Shown here in pieces: positions 23,521 to 31,244 of a stretch of 33,242 bases of DNA. The DNA comes from DATGMB01 sp035293845 (GTDB taxonomy: Bacteria > Acidobacteriota > Terriglobia > Bryobacterales > Bryobacteraceae), in contig DATGMB010000257.1 in assembly GCA_035293845.1 (NCBI GenBank), positions 1 to 33,242 of the forward strand. Direction: 5' to 3'. Within the stretch, counting starts at the first letter, position 1; every line of letters starts with the position of its first letter. A program made the translations under genes and the position numbers. The notes below the pieces were generated by a model that was not told the origin of the DNA, ran no database searches, and saw only the letters and a list, made by a program, of their open reading frames with translations.

Positions 23521-24789
23521 ATGGCAACCTCCGTCGCCGCGCGGCCCGCGATGTCCCGCTTCCGCTGGACAATCTGCGGGCTTCTCTTCATGGCCACCGT
23601 GATCGCGTACGTGGATCGCGGTGTGCTCGCGTACCTGGAAAAGACCCTGGAAGGGATCATCGGCTGGAACAAGGAGCAGTACAGCTACATGACGGCGGCC
23701 TTCCAGGCGGCGTACGCGATCGGGCTGGTGAGCGCGGGATGGCTGACGGACCGTCTGGGGACACGGCGCGGCTTCGCGTTTGCGATTACGATTTGGAGCT
23801 TGGCCGCCATGGCGCCGGGGGCGGCATGGTCGGTCGCCACGTTCGCGCTGGCGATGTTCTTCCTGGGGTTGGGCGAAGCGGCCAATTTTCCGGCCTGCAT
23901 CAAGACGGTAGCGGAGTGGTTTCCGAAGAAAGAGCGGGCGCTGGCGACGGGCATTTTCAATTCCGGCGCCAACATCGGAGCGATCGCGGTGCCGGCGGTG
24001 GTGCCGCTGCTGGCGGACAGCCTGGGATGGCGCGGGGCCTTCGTGGCCACCGGCGCGGTGGGGTTCCTGTGGCTGGCCGCCTGGCTGAAGCTTTATGCGC
24101 GGCCGGATTCGCACCCGGCGGTTTCGGCCACCGAACTGGCGCACATTCAGAGCGACCCCGTCGAGAAGCTGGCGCGAGTGCCGTGGGCGCACGTCGTTCC
24201 GCGTCGCGAGACGTGGGCATTCGCGATCAGCAAGTTCCTCACGGATCCGGTGTGGTGGTTCTACATTTTCTGGATTCCGCGCTACCTGCAGGGGACGTTT
24301 CACTTGACGCTGAGCACGAGCAGCGGGCCGGTGATCGCGATCTACGCGATCTCCTGCGCGGGAAGCGTGGGAGGCGGCTGGCTTTCTTCGGCGCTGATCC
24401 GCAGCGGGCGGAGCGTGAATACGGCGCGCAAGACGGCGATGGCGATCTGCGCGCTAAGCGTGGTTCCGGTGGCGCTGGTGCCGCGGGCGACGAATATCTG
24501 GGAGGTAGTGGCGCTGGTCGGACTGGCCGCGGCGGCGCACCAGGGGTGGTCGGCGAATCTGTACACCGTGGTTTCCGACACCTTTCCGAAGGCGGCGGTG
24601 GCGAGCGTGGTAGGGTTCGGCGGGATGGTGGGCTCAGCCGGAGGCGTGCTGATGCAGCTTCTGGCCGGGCGGGTGAGTTATGTGGTGCTGTTTGCGATCG
24701 GCGGCTCGGCGTATGTGATGGCGCTGGCGATCCTGCACTCGCTCACGCCGCGGCTCGCCCCGGCCCGGCTGCCGGAAGGCGACGTGTGA
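23521..24789 (+). CDS. MFS transporter, anion:cation symporter family (ExuT-like)
   Basis: This is a 422-residue, 12-helix major facilitator. TM1 contains the VIAYVDRGVLAYL segment, corresponding to the family D-R-x-x-L/I-x-x pattern. The A-like loop GWLTDRLGTRRGF follows TM2, FLGLGEAANFPACIKTVAEWFP is the TM4 signature shared by hexuronate/glucarate/phthalate symporters, and RALATGIFNSGANIGAI is TM5. The C-terminal half carries FWIPRYLQGTF. The substrate is likely a sugar acid or similar organic anion by family. No catabolic genes are adjacent, so the substrate cannot be fixed. It is a lone gene with its own -10 element. Confidence 0.87.
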   Translation: MATSVAARPAMSRFRWTICGLLFMATVIAYVDRGVLAYLEKTLEGIIGWNKEQYSYMTAAFQAAYAIGLVSAGWLTDRLGTRRGFAFAITIWSLAAMAPGAAWSVATFALAMFFLGLGEAANFPACIKTVAEWFPKKERALATGIFNSGANIGAIAVPAVVPLLADSLGWRGAFVATGAVGFLWLAAWLKLYARPDSHPAVSATELAHIQSDPVEKLARVPWAHVVPRRETWAFAISKFLTDPVWWFYIFWIPRYLQGTFHLTLSTSSGPVIAIYAISCAGSVGGGWLSSALIRSGRSVNTARKTAMAICALSVVPVALVPRATNIWEVVALVGLAAAAHQGWSANLYTVVSDTFPKAAVASVVGFGGMVGSAGGVLMQLLAGRVSYVVLFAIGGSAYVMALAILHSLTPRLAPARLPEGDV

Positions 24790-24816
24790 AGTTGCACACT
24801 GCCAAATTGTAAGCTG

Positions 24817-24845
24817 TTGCTCCCGCAGCGGTGCGGGAATAGAAT
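24817..24845 (+). promoter_or_regulatory. Promoter candidate for the receiver-domain gene
   Basis: TTGCTC (24817-24822), a 17-base spacer and TAGAAT (24840-24845) lie 9 bases before ATG 24855. A 6-bp stem (TCCCGC/GCGGGA, 24821-24838) occupies the spacer and may also end the MFS transcript. Confidence 0.4.
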
Positions 24846-24854
24846 CAGGTTGCC

Positions 24855-25259
24855 ATGTCCGATTCAGAGAAAGTAACGATCCTCGTAGTCGACGACGAGC
24901 CCGAGATCCGCAAGCTGGTGGGCGCGATGGTCAGCCAGCTCGGTTATACGGCGCTGACCGCCGACAGCGGGGAGCACGCGATCACCCTCTACAAGCGCCA
25001 CCAGGGGCCGATCGACCTGCTCATCACCGATGTGGTGGCGCCCGGAATGAGCGGCCCGATGCTGGCGGACAACCTGACCGCTTTGCAGCCGGACCTGAAG
25101 GTGCTGTACATATCGGGATACGACAACACGCAGGTCGTGCAGAAGTACGTGGTGGAGAAGGGGCACGCGCTGCTGACCAAGCCGTTCACGGTGGAAGACA
25201 TGAAGGCGAAGGTGCGGCAGTTGCTCCAGCCCGCCGTGCACAATGCCGGCAGGGCCTGA
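24855..25259 (+). CDS. Stand-alone response regulator receiver domain
   Basis: This 134-residue CheY-like protein has acidic residues Asp13/Asp14, phospho-acceptor Asp59 (LLITDVVAPGMSG), Ser87 in YISGYDN and Lys109 in LLTKPF, a complete phosphorylation site. No output domain is present. The TDVVAPGMSGPMLA and YISGY wording resembles receivers found at the end of hybrid histidine kinases. No kinase gene is adjacent, so it is an orphan that may act as a phosphate sink or partner-binding switch. It is likely expressed alone from the nearby promoter. Confidence 0.9.
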   Translation: MSDSEKVTILVVDDEPEIRKLVGAMVSQLGYTALTADSGEHAITLYKRHQGPIDLLITDVVAPGMSGPMLADNLTALQPDLKVLYISGYDNTQVVQKYVVEKGHALLTKPFTVEDMKAKVRQLLQPAVHNAGRA

Positions 25260-25294
25260 TCCGCCCGCCGCGACGTCCGGCGCGGGGGCGGTGG

Positions 25295-25300
25295 TAAGAT
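25295..25300 (+). promoter_or_regulatory. -10-like TAAGAT before pxpB
   Basis: TAAGAT ends 9 bases before the GTG start of pxpB. No Shine-Dalgarno sequence lies between them and no clear -35 is seen. Confidence 0.35.
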
Positions 25301-25309
25301 TTTCGTAAC

Positions 25310-25945
25310 GTGACCATTCGCCCGGCCAGCGACCGCTCGCTCGCCGTCTCGTTCGGCAATGAAATCTCGCTCGCAGCGCACCGCCAGGTGAAGCACCTGA
25401 CGCGCGCGCTGGCGGGCACGCGCGGCATCCTGAATCTGCATCCGGCGTTCGCTTCCGTGGTGGTGGACTTCGACCCGCGGCTGCGCCCGCACGACGAGGT
25501 GGAAGCGCTGGTGCGGAACTGCCAGGCGCAACCGCCGGCCGAAGAGGAAAACGCAAGCCGCACGGTGGAGATCCCGGTTCGATTCGGCGGCGAGGCCGGA
25601 CCCGATCTGGAGGATGTGGCGCGCCACACCGGGCTGACAGCGGCGCGAGTAACCGAGATGTTCTGCGCGGCCGAATACCTGGTGTATTTCGTCGGGTTTT
25701 CGACCTGCTTCCCGTACCTCGGCGGGCTGCCGCCGGAGCTCGCGACGCCGCGGCTTTCTGCGCCCCGCAAGCACGTGCCGGAAGGGAGCGTGGCGATCGG
25801 CGGGAGCCAGGCGGGCGTGTATCCGCTCGCCTCGCCGGGCGGCTGGCGCCTGATCGGGCGCACACCGCTGCGCCTCTTCGATGCCGCGGCCGAGCCGCCG
25901 CCGATGCTTCGCATGGGAGACCGGGTGCGATTCCTGCCGCTATGA
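25310..25945 (+). CDS. pxpB: 5-oxoprolinase subunit B (KipI-like)
   Basis: PxpB acts with PxpC and PxpA in ATP-dependent opening of 5-oxoproline to glutamate. The 211-residue protein begins at GTG 25310 and shows the family pattern SDRSLAVSFGNEIS, VDFDP, TVEIPVRFGGEAGPDL (usual PVCYGGEFGPDL), VGFSTCFPYLGGLP (usual GFxPGFAYL), RKHVPEGSVAIGGSQAGVYPLASPGGW and IGRTPLRLF. The Gly-rich motif G-F-x-P-G-F is altered to GFSTCF, a small oddity. It overlaps pxpC by 4 bases (ATGA). In Bacillus the KipI homologue inhibits kinase KinA, but the pxpBC pairing favours the metabolic role. pxpA is not in this window. Confidence 0.9.
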   Translation: MTIRPASDRSLAVSFGNEISLAAHRQVKHLTRALAGTRGILNLHPAFASVVVDFDPRLRPHDEVEALVRNCQAQPPAEEENASRTVEIPVRFGGEAGPDLEDVARHTGLTAARVTEMFCAAEYLVYFVGFSTCFPYLGGLPPELATPRLSAPRKHVPEGSVAIGGSQAGVYPLASPGGWRLIGRTPLRLFDAAAEPPPMLRMGDRVRFLPL

Positions 25946-26847
25946 ACCGGATGCGCGTGCTGGCGCCGGGCCTGCAGACCACGGTGCAGGACCTGGGCCG
26001 CTTCGGATGGGCGCACTACGGCGTTTCGGCCTCGGGCGCGGCGGATGCGCTGGCGCTGCGCGCGGCCAACCTGCTGGTGGGGAATCCGGAGAACGCGGCG
26101 GCGATCGAGATGACGCTGACCGGCGGCGCGTTCGCATTCGAGGACTCTGCGACGGTGGCGCTGACGGGGTCGGACTTCGGCGCGGGGCTGCCGCTGTGGA
26201 CGGCAGTCGCGGTGAAGGCCGGGGAAACGATCCGGTTCGGGGCGACACGGTCGGGCGCGCGGGCCTATCTCGCGGTGCGGGGCGGGTTCGCCATGCCGCT
26301 CACGATGGGGAGCGCGTCGGTGCACGTGATGACGGGCGTGGGCGGGAGACCGCTGCGCGCGGGTGACGTGCTGGAGGTGGGCGAGGCGGTGGCGGGGCGT
26401 CCCCGGCAAGGCGCGCCGCCGCCGTTCGCGATGGCGGGGCCGCTGCGCGTGACGGCGGGGCCGCAGGCGGAGCGCTTCGCCGGCGAGCTGTACTGCGCGG
26501 ATTACACGGTAAGCGAGGAATCGAACCGGATGGGCCTGCGGCTGCGTGGTCCCGCGATCCCCAGCCCGCCGGGCGGCATGCTGACGGAGGGCACGCCGCT
26601 GGGCGCGGTGCAGGTGCCGCCGGACGGGCAGCCGATCATCCTGTTTGTCGAGCACCAGACGACGGGCGGGTATCCAAAGCCGGCGAATGTGATCTCGGCC
26701 GATTTTTGGCGGCTGGGTCAGTTGCGGCCGCGGGACGAGGTGCGGTTCGAGCTGGTCACGATCGAGCAGGCGCTGGGGTTGCTGCAGGAGCAGGAGCGGT
26801 GGGTTTTTGGGCTGATGCGCGCGCCGGCAATGGGCCCGCGCTACTGA
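25942..26847 (+). CDS. pxpC: 5-oxoprolinase subunit C (KipA-like, biotin-dependent carboxylase-type domain)
   Basis: The 301-residue protein carries the family N-terminus: VLAPGLQTTVQDLGRFGWAHYGVSASGAADALALRAANLLVGN. GAAIEMTL-type text, ALTGSDFGAGLP, AYLAVRGGF, GPQAERF, SNRMGLRLRGP, MLTEGTPLGAVQVPPDGQPIIL and TGGYPKPANVISAD follow in order. The start overlaps pxpB (ATGA), so the two subunits are co-translated. The 3' end overlaps, by 7 bases and in opposite orientation, the end of a small membrane-protein gene. Confidence 0.92.
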   Translation: MNRMRVLAPGLQTTVQDLGRFGWAHYGVSASGAADALALRAANLLVGNPENAAAIEMTLTGGAFAFEDSATVALTGSDFGAGLPLWTAVAVKAGETIRFGATRSGARAYLAVRGGFAMPLTMGSASVHVMTGVGGRPLRAGDVLEVGEAVAGRPRQGAPPPFAMAGPLRVTAGPQAERFAGELYCADYTVSEESNRMGLRLRGPAIPSPPGGMLTEGTPLGAVQVPPDGQPIILFVEHQTTGGYPKPANVISADFWRLGQLRPRDEVRFELVTIEQALGLLQEQERWVFGLMRAPAMGPRY

Positions 26848-27008
26848 TCCCCGCGGGCGCGGGCGTAGTGTATCGCGGTGCGGAGGGCAAGGCCGACGAT
26901 AAAGATGATCACGGCGAGCCGCATCTTGCCATCGAGCGTGAAGCCCGCGGCGATACCGATCGCCAGGAACGCGGCCATCGCCGCCCAGAATCGCATGGTG
27001 AGATCCAT
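26841..27008 (-). CDS. 55-residue membrane protein at the end of the lipid A/tonB operon
   Basis: ATG 27008 opens a 55-codon frame with a GAGG ribosome site 9 bases upstream, 19 bases after the tonB-like stop. The product has two hydrophobic segments, AAMAAFLAIGIAAGF (about 9-23) and LAVIIFIVGLAL (about 31-42), joined by a short polar turn (TLDGKMR), and a basic tail (HYARARGDQ). It looks like a small two-helix inner-membrane protein. Position and orientation suggest cotranscription with the fabZ-tonB run. No family recognised. Its stop codon overlaps the convergent pxpC end. Confidence 0.6.
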   Translation of the reverse strand: MDLTMRFWAAMAAFLAIGIAAGFTLDGKMRLAVIIFIVGLALRTAIHYARARGDQ

Positions 27009-27027
27009 CGTTTGATCCTCGGGATGA

Positions 27028-28089
27028 TCAGCGCGGCATGTTGTAGGCGAAGTTGAACTGCAGCACGATGCGGTCGCCTTTGAATTCCGCCGGGAGCGGC
27101 GGGAACGGATTGGAGGCGCTGATGCCGGCGACGGCGGCGCGGTCCAGCGGATCGGAGCCGGAAGAGGCCGCGATAACGAGCTTGATCACGCCGCCCTGCC
27201 GGCTGATCGAAAACTGGATGGCGGTCTTGCCGCGGCGGCCCAGGCGCAGCACGCTCTCGGGCATGACGTTCATCCAGTTGCGCCGCACGGTGGCGAGGAT
27301 CTGGCTCAGGTACGGGCGGAAGTCCACGCCCATGGGGTCGCTTTTGAGTTCGAGGGCGCTGCCTTGCAGACCGGGCGCGCCGGGCAGGTTGATGCCGCCG
27401 CCGCCGCCGAGGCCGGAGATGGCGCCGGGATCGCCGACGGCGAATCCGCCGGGGATCGTACCGCGGGCCGCCTGGTGTATGGCCTCCTCGACGGGCGAGC
27501 CGGGAATGGGAATCTTGCCGCGGCCGGAGGAAATCGGAGCCGGGGTCGAGGGATTCTCGAACGTCACCTTCGGCTTTTCTTCAGGCTGAATCTGTGGCGG
27601 AGGTGGGGTCGGCGCGGCTATCGCGCCGGGCAGATCGACCTTGGGCGGGCTGGCGGCCGGCGCGATCACGGGCGGTGCGTCCGGCAGCGCGGCGGTCTGC
27701 GCGGGCTTGGGCGCGGGCATCGGCGGAAGGGCGGCCGGGCGCGGAGTGGCGGCATGCAGCACGGGCGGCGGCGTGGGCGGCGGGAGTTGCACCCGCTTCC
27801 GCGGCTGCAACTCGGCGGCGTTGAACTCCTGCTGCACTTTGCCCGTATTGGGCGCTTTCTGGGTCAGCGTGGTCAGCGGCTCGATCAGCGTGGTGACGTG
27901 ATGCGGGGGCTCGGGTGGCGGGTTTGGGGGCGCCTCGTTCGGCAGGAGAACGATCAACAGAATGAAGGAGATATGGACCAGGATGGTGCCCGCCACCGCG
28001 GTCCGCATGCGCTCGCGGCGGTTCGGTTCGGACCAATCCAGCAGCAGGCGAAGGTCTTCTTCAGCGGGCGGTTGAACTACGGTTTCCAT
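27028..28089 (-). CDS. TonB-family energy transducer protein
   Basis: The 353-residue protein has a cytoplasmic N-terminus (about 30 residues), one membrane helix (TILVHISFILLIVLLP, about 35-50), then a long Pro/Ala-rich periplasmic linker (PPNPPPEPPHH, PPPTPPPV and similar, about 51-190). A Gly-rich stretch (GLGGGGGINLPG) and a C-terminal TonB-type domain (VRRNWMNVMPESVLRLGRRG... SNPFPPLPAEF, ending QFNFAYNMPR) complete it. Such proteins pass proton-motive energy to outer-membrane receptors or, in this C-terminal subclass, to other envelope machines. The start overlaps the Gfo/Idh gene by 13 bases. No ExbB/ExbD genes are visible, so its energising partner is elsewhere. Confidence 0.85.
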   Translation of the reverse strand: METVVQPPAEEDLRLLLDWSEPNRRERMRTAVAGTILVHISFILLIVLLPNEAPPNPPPEPPHHVTTLIEPLTTLTQKAPNTGKVQQEFNAAELQPRKRVQLPPPTPPPVLHAATPRPAALPPMPAPKPAQTAALPDAPPVIAPAASPPKVDLPGAIAAPTPPPPQIQPEEKPKVTFENPSTPAPISSGRGKIPIPGSPVEEAIHQAARGTIPGGFAVGDPGAISGLGGGGGINLPGAPGLQGSALELKSDPMGVDFRPYLSQILATVRRNWMNVMPESVLRLGRRGKTAIQFSISRQGGVIKLVIAASSGSDPLDRAAVAGISASNPFPPLPAEFKGDRIVLQFNFAYNMPR

Positions 28090-29039
28090 CCTGCTTCCAG
28101 GGATCGCGAGACGAGCCGGGAATGCTCCTCGATTCTATCAAGAATCGACAAAGCGACCTTCAGTGTTAGACGTGCGGCGGCGCCGGAGCATTTCGGCAAA
28201 TTGCGGGTGGCGATGGCGTCGAGGAAGGCTTCGAACTGGAGCTTCAGGGGTTCGGACTTGGCGACCGGCGCCTGCTCGAAGCCGATCTGGCGGTTGGCGC
28301 CGACGGAAAAGATGGCGAGGTCCTGGCGGGTGTAATCGAGCGAAAGGTACTGCCCGGGCTGGAAGAGCCGCAATTTGCGCACGCGCTCGGTCGAAATGCG
28401 GCTGGCCGTCAGGTTGGCGATACAGCCATTGGGGAATTGCAGGCGGACGTTGGCGATATCCACCTTTTCGGACAGGATGTGGACGCCGGCGGCGCGGATA
28501 TCCGAGGGCTCGGCGCCGGTGAGGCCGAGGACGATATCGACGTCGTGGATCATAAGGTCGAGCACCACGTCCACGTCCAGGCTGCGGGGGCTGAAGAGGT
28601 TGAGGCGGTGGATCTCGAAGAACAGCGGCAAGGTGGCGCGGCGTTCCAGCTCCGCGACGGCCGGGTTGAAGCGCTCGAGGTGGCCGGCCTGCAGGATGCG
28701 GCCGCGGCGCTCGGCGGTTTCGATGAGGCGCGCGGCGGCGGCGAGATCGGGGGCGATCGGCTTTTCGACCAGCACGTCGATACCGGCATCGAGCAGCAGG
28801 CAACCGACGGACTCGTGCGCCGTGGTGGGGACGGCGACAATGGCGGCATCGGCTTTGCCGAGGACTTCACGGGCGTCCGTGAGAGGCTGCGCGCCGTACT
28901 GCGCGGCGACTTCGGCGGCGCGGGCGGCGTCGGTATCCACGACGAAAGCGAGGCGGGCGCGCGGCGATTCGTGGATGACGCGCGCGTGGTTGCGGCCGAA
29001 CTGGCCGGCGCCGATGAGAGCGAGAGCAACGGGTGGCAT
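28077..29039 (-). CDS. Gfo/Idh/MocA-family NAD(P)-dependent oxidoreductase
   Basis: This is a 320-residue Rossmann enzyme with GAGQFGRNHARV near residue 10 and the EKP motif (VEKPIAPD, Lys93) typical of sugar-acting Gfo/Idh/MocA dehydrogenases. GHLERFNPA and LMIHDVDIVLGL (conserved His) follow in the second domain. Homologues beside lpxA/lpxI are common in Acidobacteriota and related phyla. A known relative in lipid A synthesis is GnnA, which oxidises UDP-GlcNAc at C3 before an amino transfer by GnnB. GnnB is not in this window, so the GnnA-like role is only a hypothesis. It lies 10 bases after lpxI and overlaps tonB. Confidence 0.85.
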   Translation of the reverse strand: MPPVALALIGAGQFGRNHARVIHESPRARLAFVVDTDAARAAEVAAQYGAQPLTDAREVLGKADAAIVAVPTTAHESVGCLLLDAGIDVLVEKPIAPDLAAAARLIETAERRGRILQAGHLERFNPAVAELERRATLPLFFEIHRLNLFSPRSLDVDVVLDLMIHDVDIVLGLTGAEPSDIRAAGVHILSEKVDIANVRLQFPNGCIANLTASRISTERVRKLRLFQPGQYLSLDYTRQDLAIFSVGANRQIGFEQAPVAKSEPLKLQFEAFLDAIATRNLPKCSGAAARLTLKVALSILDRIEEHSRLVSRSLEAGWKP

Positions 29040-29049
29040 AGGGACTGCG

Positions 29050-29850
29050 TTACAGGGCGATCACGGTAATCGAAGCTTCATTCGCGGCTTCGAGCATCTT
29101 TTCTTTGTCCAGCATGAGCGTGCGCCCGGCTTCGATGGCGAGCGCTGTGGTTCCGGTTTCTCGCATCACCGGGATGGTGTCCAGGCCCACCACGGGCACG
29201 TCGAACAACAGGTGTTCGCGGCGGCGGGCGGTCTTTACCAGCGTGAGGCGGCGGCCGTTGGCTAAACTCGCGGCGCGTCGCAGCATGGCGTCGGTCCCTT
29301 CCATGGCCTCGAGCGCCACGCAGGCGCGTTCGCAGATCGCGACGCTCTGTCCGACGTCGAAGCCGGCCAGGGCGTCGGCGACGCGGCGGCCGTAGTGGAT
29401 ATCGGTCATCTCCTCCTTCGACGGCTTGCGCCGCGTGAGCACGCCTTCGCCTGCGAGCAGCGGGCGCAGCAGCAGGGTGGATTCGCGGACGTGAATGCCT
29501 TCATCGGCCAGAACTTTGATGACGCCGCCGATGAGTCCGCCGGTGTTCTTTACGGGCAGCGACGCCAGCAGCTTGACGAGGCGCCAATCGGGGCGGATCG
29601 AGGAGAAGATTTTGGCGTGCTTCACCTGGCCACACATCATCACTTCGGAGATGCCTTCCTGTTTGCAGATCTCGATCAGGCGGCTGAGCTGGCCGAGCGA
29701 AATCCAGTAGCAGCGCGGCGCCAGGGCCTCCACTTCGCGCGGCGCTTCTTCCTGGATGGCGATGACGGTGACGTCGATTCCCAACTGCCGCGCGCTTTCG
29801 AGCGCCAGGAGGGGAAAGCGGCCATTGCCCGCGATCATTCCGTAGCGCAT
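29050..29850 (-). CDS. lpxI: UDP-2,3-diacylglucosamine pyrophosphatase LpxI
   Basis: LpxI hydrolyses UDP-2,3-diacylglucosamine to lipid X plus UMP in lipid A synthesis; it replaces LpxH in many bacteria. The protein (266 residues) starts MRYGMIAGNGRFPLLALE and has MMCGQVKHAKIF, the STLLLRPLLAGEGVLTRRKPS segment, DIHYGRRVADALAGFDVGQSV and DVPVVGLDTIPVMRETG with its conserved acidic residues (catalytic Asp in the Caulobacter enzyme). ATG 29850 overlaps the lpxA stop by one base; GTG 29853 is a possible start one codon earlier. Confidence 0.93.
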   Translation of the reverse strand: MRYGMIAGNGRFPLLALESARQLGIDVTVIAIQEEAPREVEALAPRCYWISLGQLSRLIEICKQEGISEVMMCGQVKHAKIFSSIRPDWRLVKLLASLPVKNTGGLIGGVIKVLADEGIHVRESTLLLRPLLAGEGVLTRRKPSKEEMTDIHYGRRVADALAGFDVGQSVAICERACVALEAMEGTDAMLRRAASLANGRRLTLVKTARRREHLLFDVPVVGLDTIPVMRETGTTALAIEAGRTLMLDKEKMLEAANEASITVIAL

Positions 29851-30626
29851 CACTTATGCACGCCGCGCTCGGAGGAGCGGATGAATTCGATCAGTTCGTC
29901 GATTTCAGGGCAGGGTAGGACCTCGGCGCGGATACGCTCGACGGCCTGCGTGGTGTTGAGGCCGGCGCGGGTCAGCAGGCGGAGCGCCGTCTGCAGCGCT
30001 TCGATCACCGGCTTTTCAAACCCGCGGCGCGCCAGGCCGATGGCGTTGGCGCCGAACACTTCGAGCTCCGGCTTGTAGCTGGTGAGGGAAAACGGCATGA
30101 CATCCTGCTTGATGACGGTATAGGGCCCGACGAACGCATGGCGGCCGATCCGGCAGAACTGGTGCACGCCGCTGAAGGGCGCGACGTCCGCCCAGTCTTC
30201 GACGATCACGTGACCGGCGAGGCCCACGCTATTGCCGAGGATGCAGTGGTCGCCGATGCGGCAATCGTGCGCCACGTGGGCGTAGGTCATGATCAGATTG
30301 TCGCTGCCGATCGAGGTCACCAGCCCGCCGCCCTGGGTGCCGCGGTGGATGGTGACGAACTCGCGGATACGGTTGCGGTGGCCGATGCGCGTTTCGGCGC
30401 GCTCGCCCTTGTACTTCCGGTCCTGCGACGCCACGCCCACCGAGCTGAACGGGAAGAAAATGTTGTCCTCGCCGATCCAGGTGGGGCCTTCCACGTAAAC
30501 GTTCGCCATCAGGCGCGTGCGCGCGCCGATTTCGACCTCCGCGCCGACAATGCAGTAGGGCCCGATTTCGGCAGTATCCGCGATGCTCGCTTGCGAATCG
30601 ACGATAGCGGTCGGATGAATCGGCAT
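29850..30626 (-). CDS. lpxA: UDP-N-acetylglucosamine O-acyltransferase
   Basis: LpxA puts the first acyl chain on UDP-GlcNAc (or its 3-amino analogue), the first step of lipid A synthesis. The 258-residue protein is a left-handed beta-helix of hexapeptide repeats. It has the catalytic histidine region YAHVAHDCRIG (His120, equal to E. coli His125) and a C-terminal helical part (YKPELEVFGANAIGLARRGF). ATG 30626 overlaps the fabZ stop by one base (TGATG); the longer frame reads into fabZ and is rejected. It sits in the classical fabZ-lpxA order; lpxD and lpxB are not in the window. Confidence 0.96.
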   Translation of the reverse strand: MPIHPTAIVDSQASIADTAEIGPYCIVGAEVEIGARTRLMANVYVEGPTWIGEDNIFFPFSSVGVASQDRKYKGERAETRIGHRNRIREFVTIHRGTQGGGLVTSIGSDNLIMTYAHVAHDCRIGDHCILGNSVGLAGHVIVEDWADVAPFSGVHQFCRIGRHAFVGPYTVIKQDVMPFSLTSYKPELEVFGANAIGLARRGFEKPVIEALQTALRLLTRAGLNTTQAVERIRAEVLPCPEIDELIEFIRSSERGVHK

Positions 30627-31099
30627 CAGGCTTCGACTGCCTGCTTCTCTTGTTTCTCGCTCTCTTCCTTGTCGGCGAGCTTGCACATCACCTCGACCTC
30701 GGCCACCACCTGGCCCTCGACGGTGGCCACGCCGGCCATCTTGGCCACGCTCGCCTTGCGCTTGATGACTTTCATCTCCATGCGCAGGGTGTCGCCCGGC
30801 GTCACCGGGCGGCGGAAGCGGGCATTCTCGATCGCGACCAGCAGGACCAGCTTCTTCTCGCGGTCGGGCACGGTCGTGAGCACCAGGACACCGGCCGCCT
30901 GCGCCATGGCCTCGACAATGAGGACGCCCGGCATAACGGGGAAATCCGGAAAATGCCCCTGGAAAAATGGCTCATTGAGGGTGACGTTCTTAATCCCGAC
31001 GATGCGCTCGGACTCCATCTCCACGATCCGGTCGACCAGCAAAAAGGGGTAGCGGTGCGGCAGAATGGCGCGGATTTGGTTGATGTCCAGGATGGCCAT
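30626..31099 (-). CDS. fabZ: 3-hydroxyacyl-ACP dehydratase FabZ
   Basis: FabZ dehydrates 3-hydroxyacyl-ACP in fatty acid elongation. The 157-residue hot-dog-fold protein has ILPHRYPFLLVDRI, the catalytic His49 in NEPFFQGHFPDFPVMPG and Glu63 in LIVEAMAQ. The final residues (DKEESEKQEKQAVEA) form a charged tail beyond the fold. It is the first gene of the minus-strand envelope operon. A GATAAT hexamer ends 11 bases before the ATG and no clear Shine-Dalgarno is present. Confidence 0.96.
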   Translation of the reverse strand: MAILDINQIRAILPHRYPFLLVDRIVEMESERIVGIKNVTLNEPFFQGHFPDFPVMPGVLIVEAMAQAAGVLVLTTVPDREKKLVLLVAIENARFRRPVTPGDTLRMEMKVIKRKASVAKMAGVATVEGQVVAEVEVMCKLADKEESEKQEKQAVEA

Positions 31100-31244
31100 G
31101 GGAAGTGAGTATTATCGCATGATTCGCTAAACCGATGATTTTCAGGCGTGTGGCGGCGCCCCGCCGTTGCGGCCCGGTGATGGCGCGACCCGACGGGATG
31201 GGTAAAATCCTGATACCATTTAGATTGCGGTTTTCCGGTTTTCC

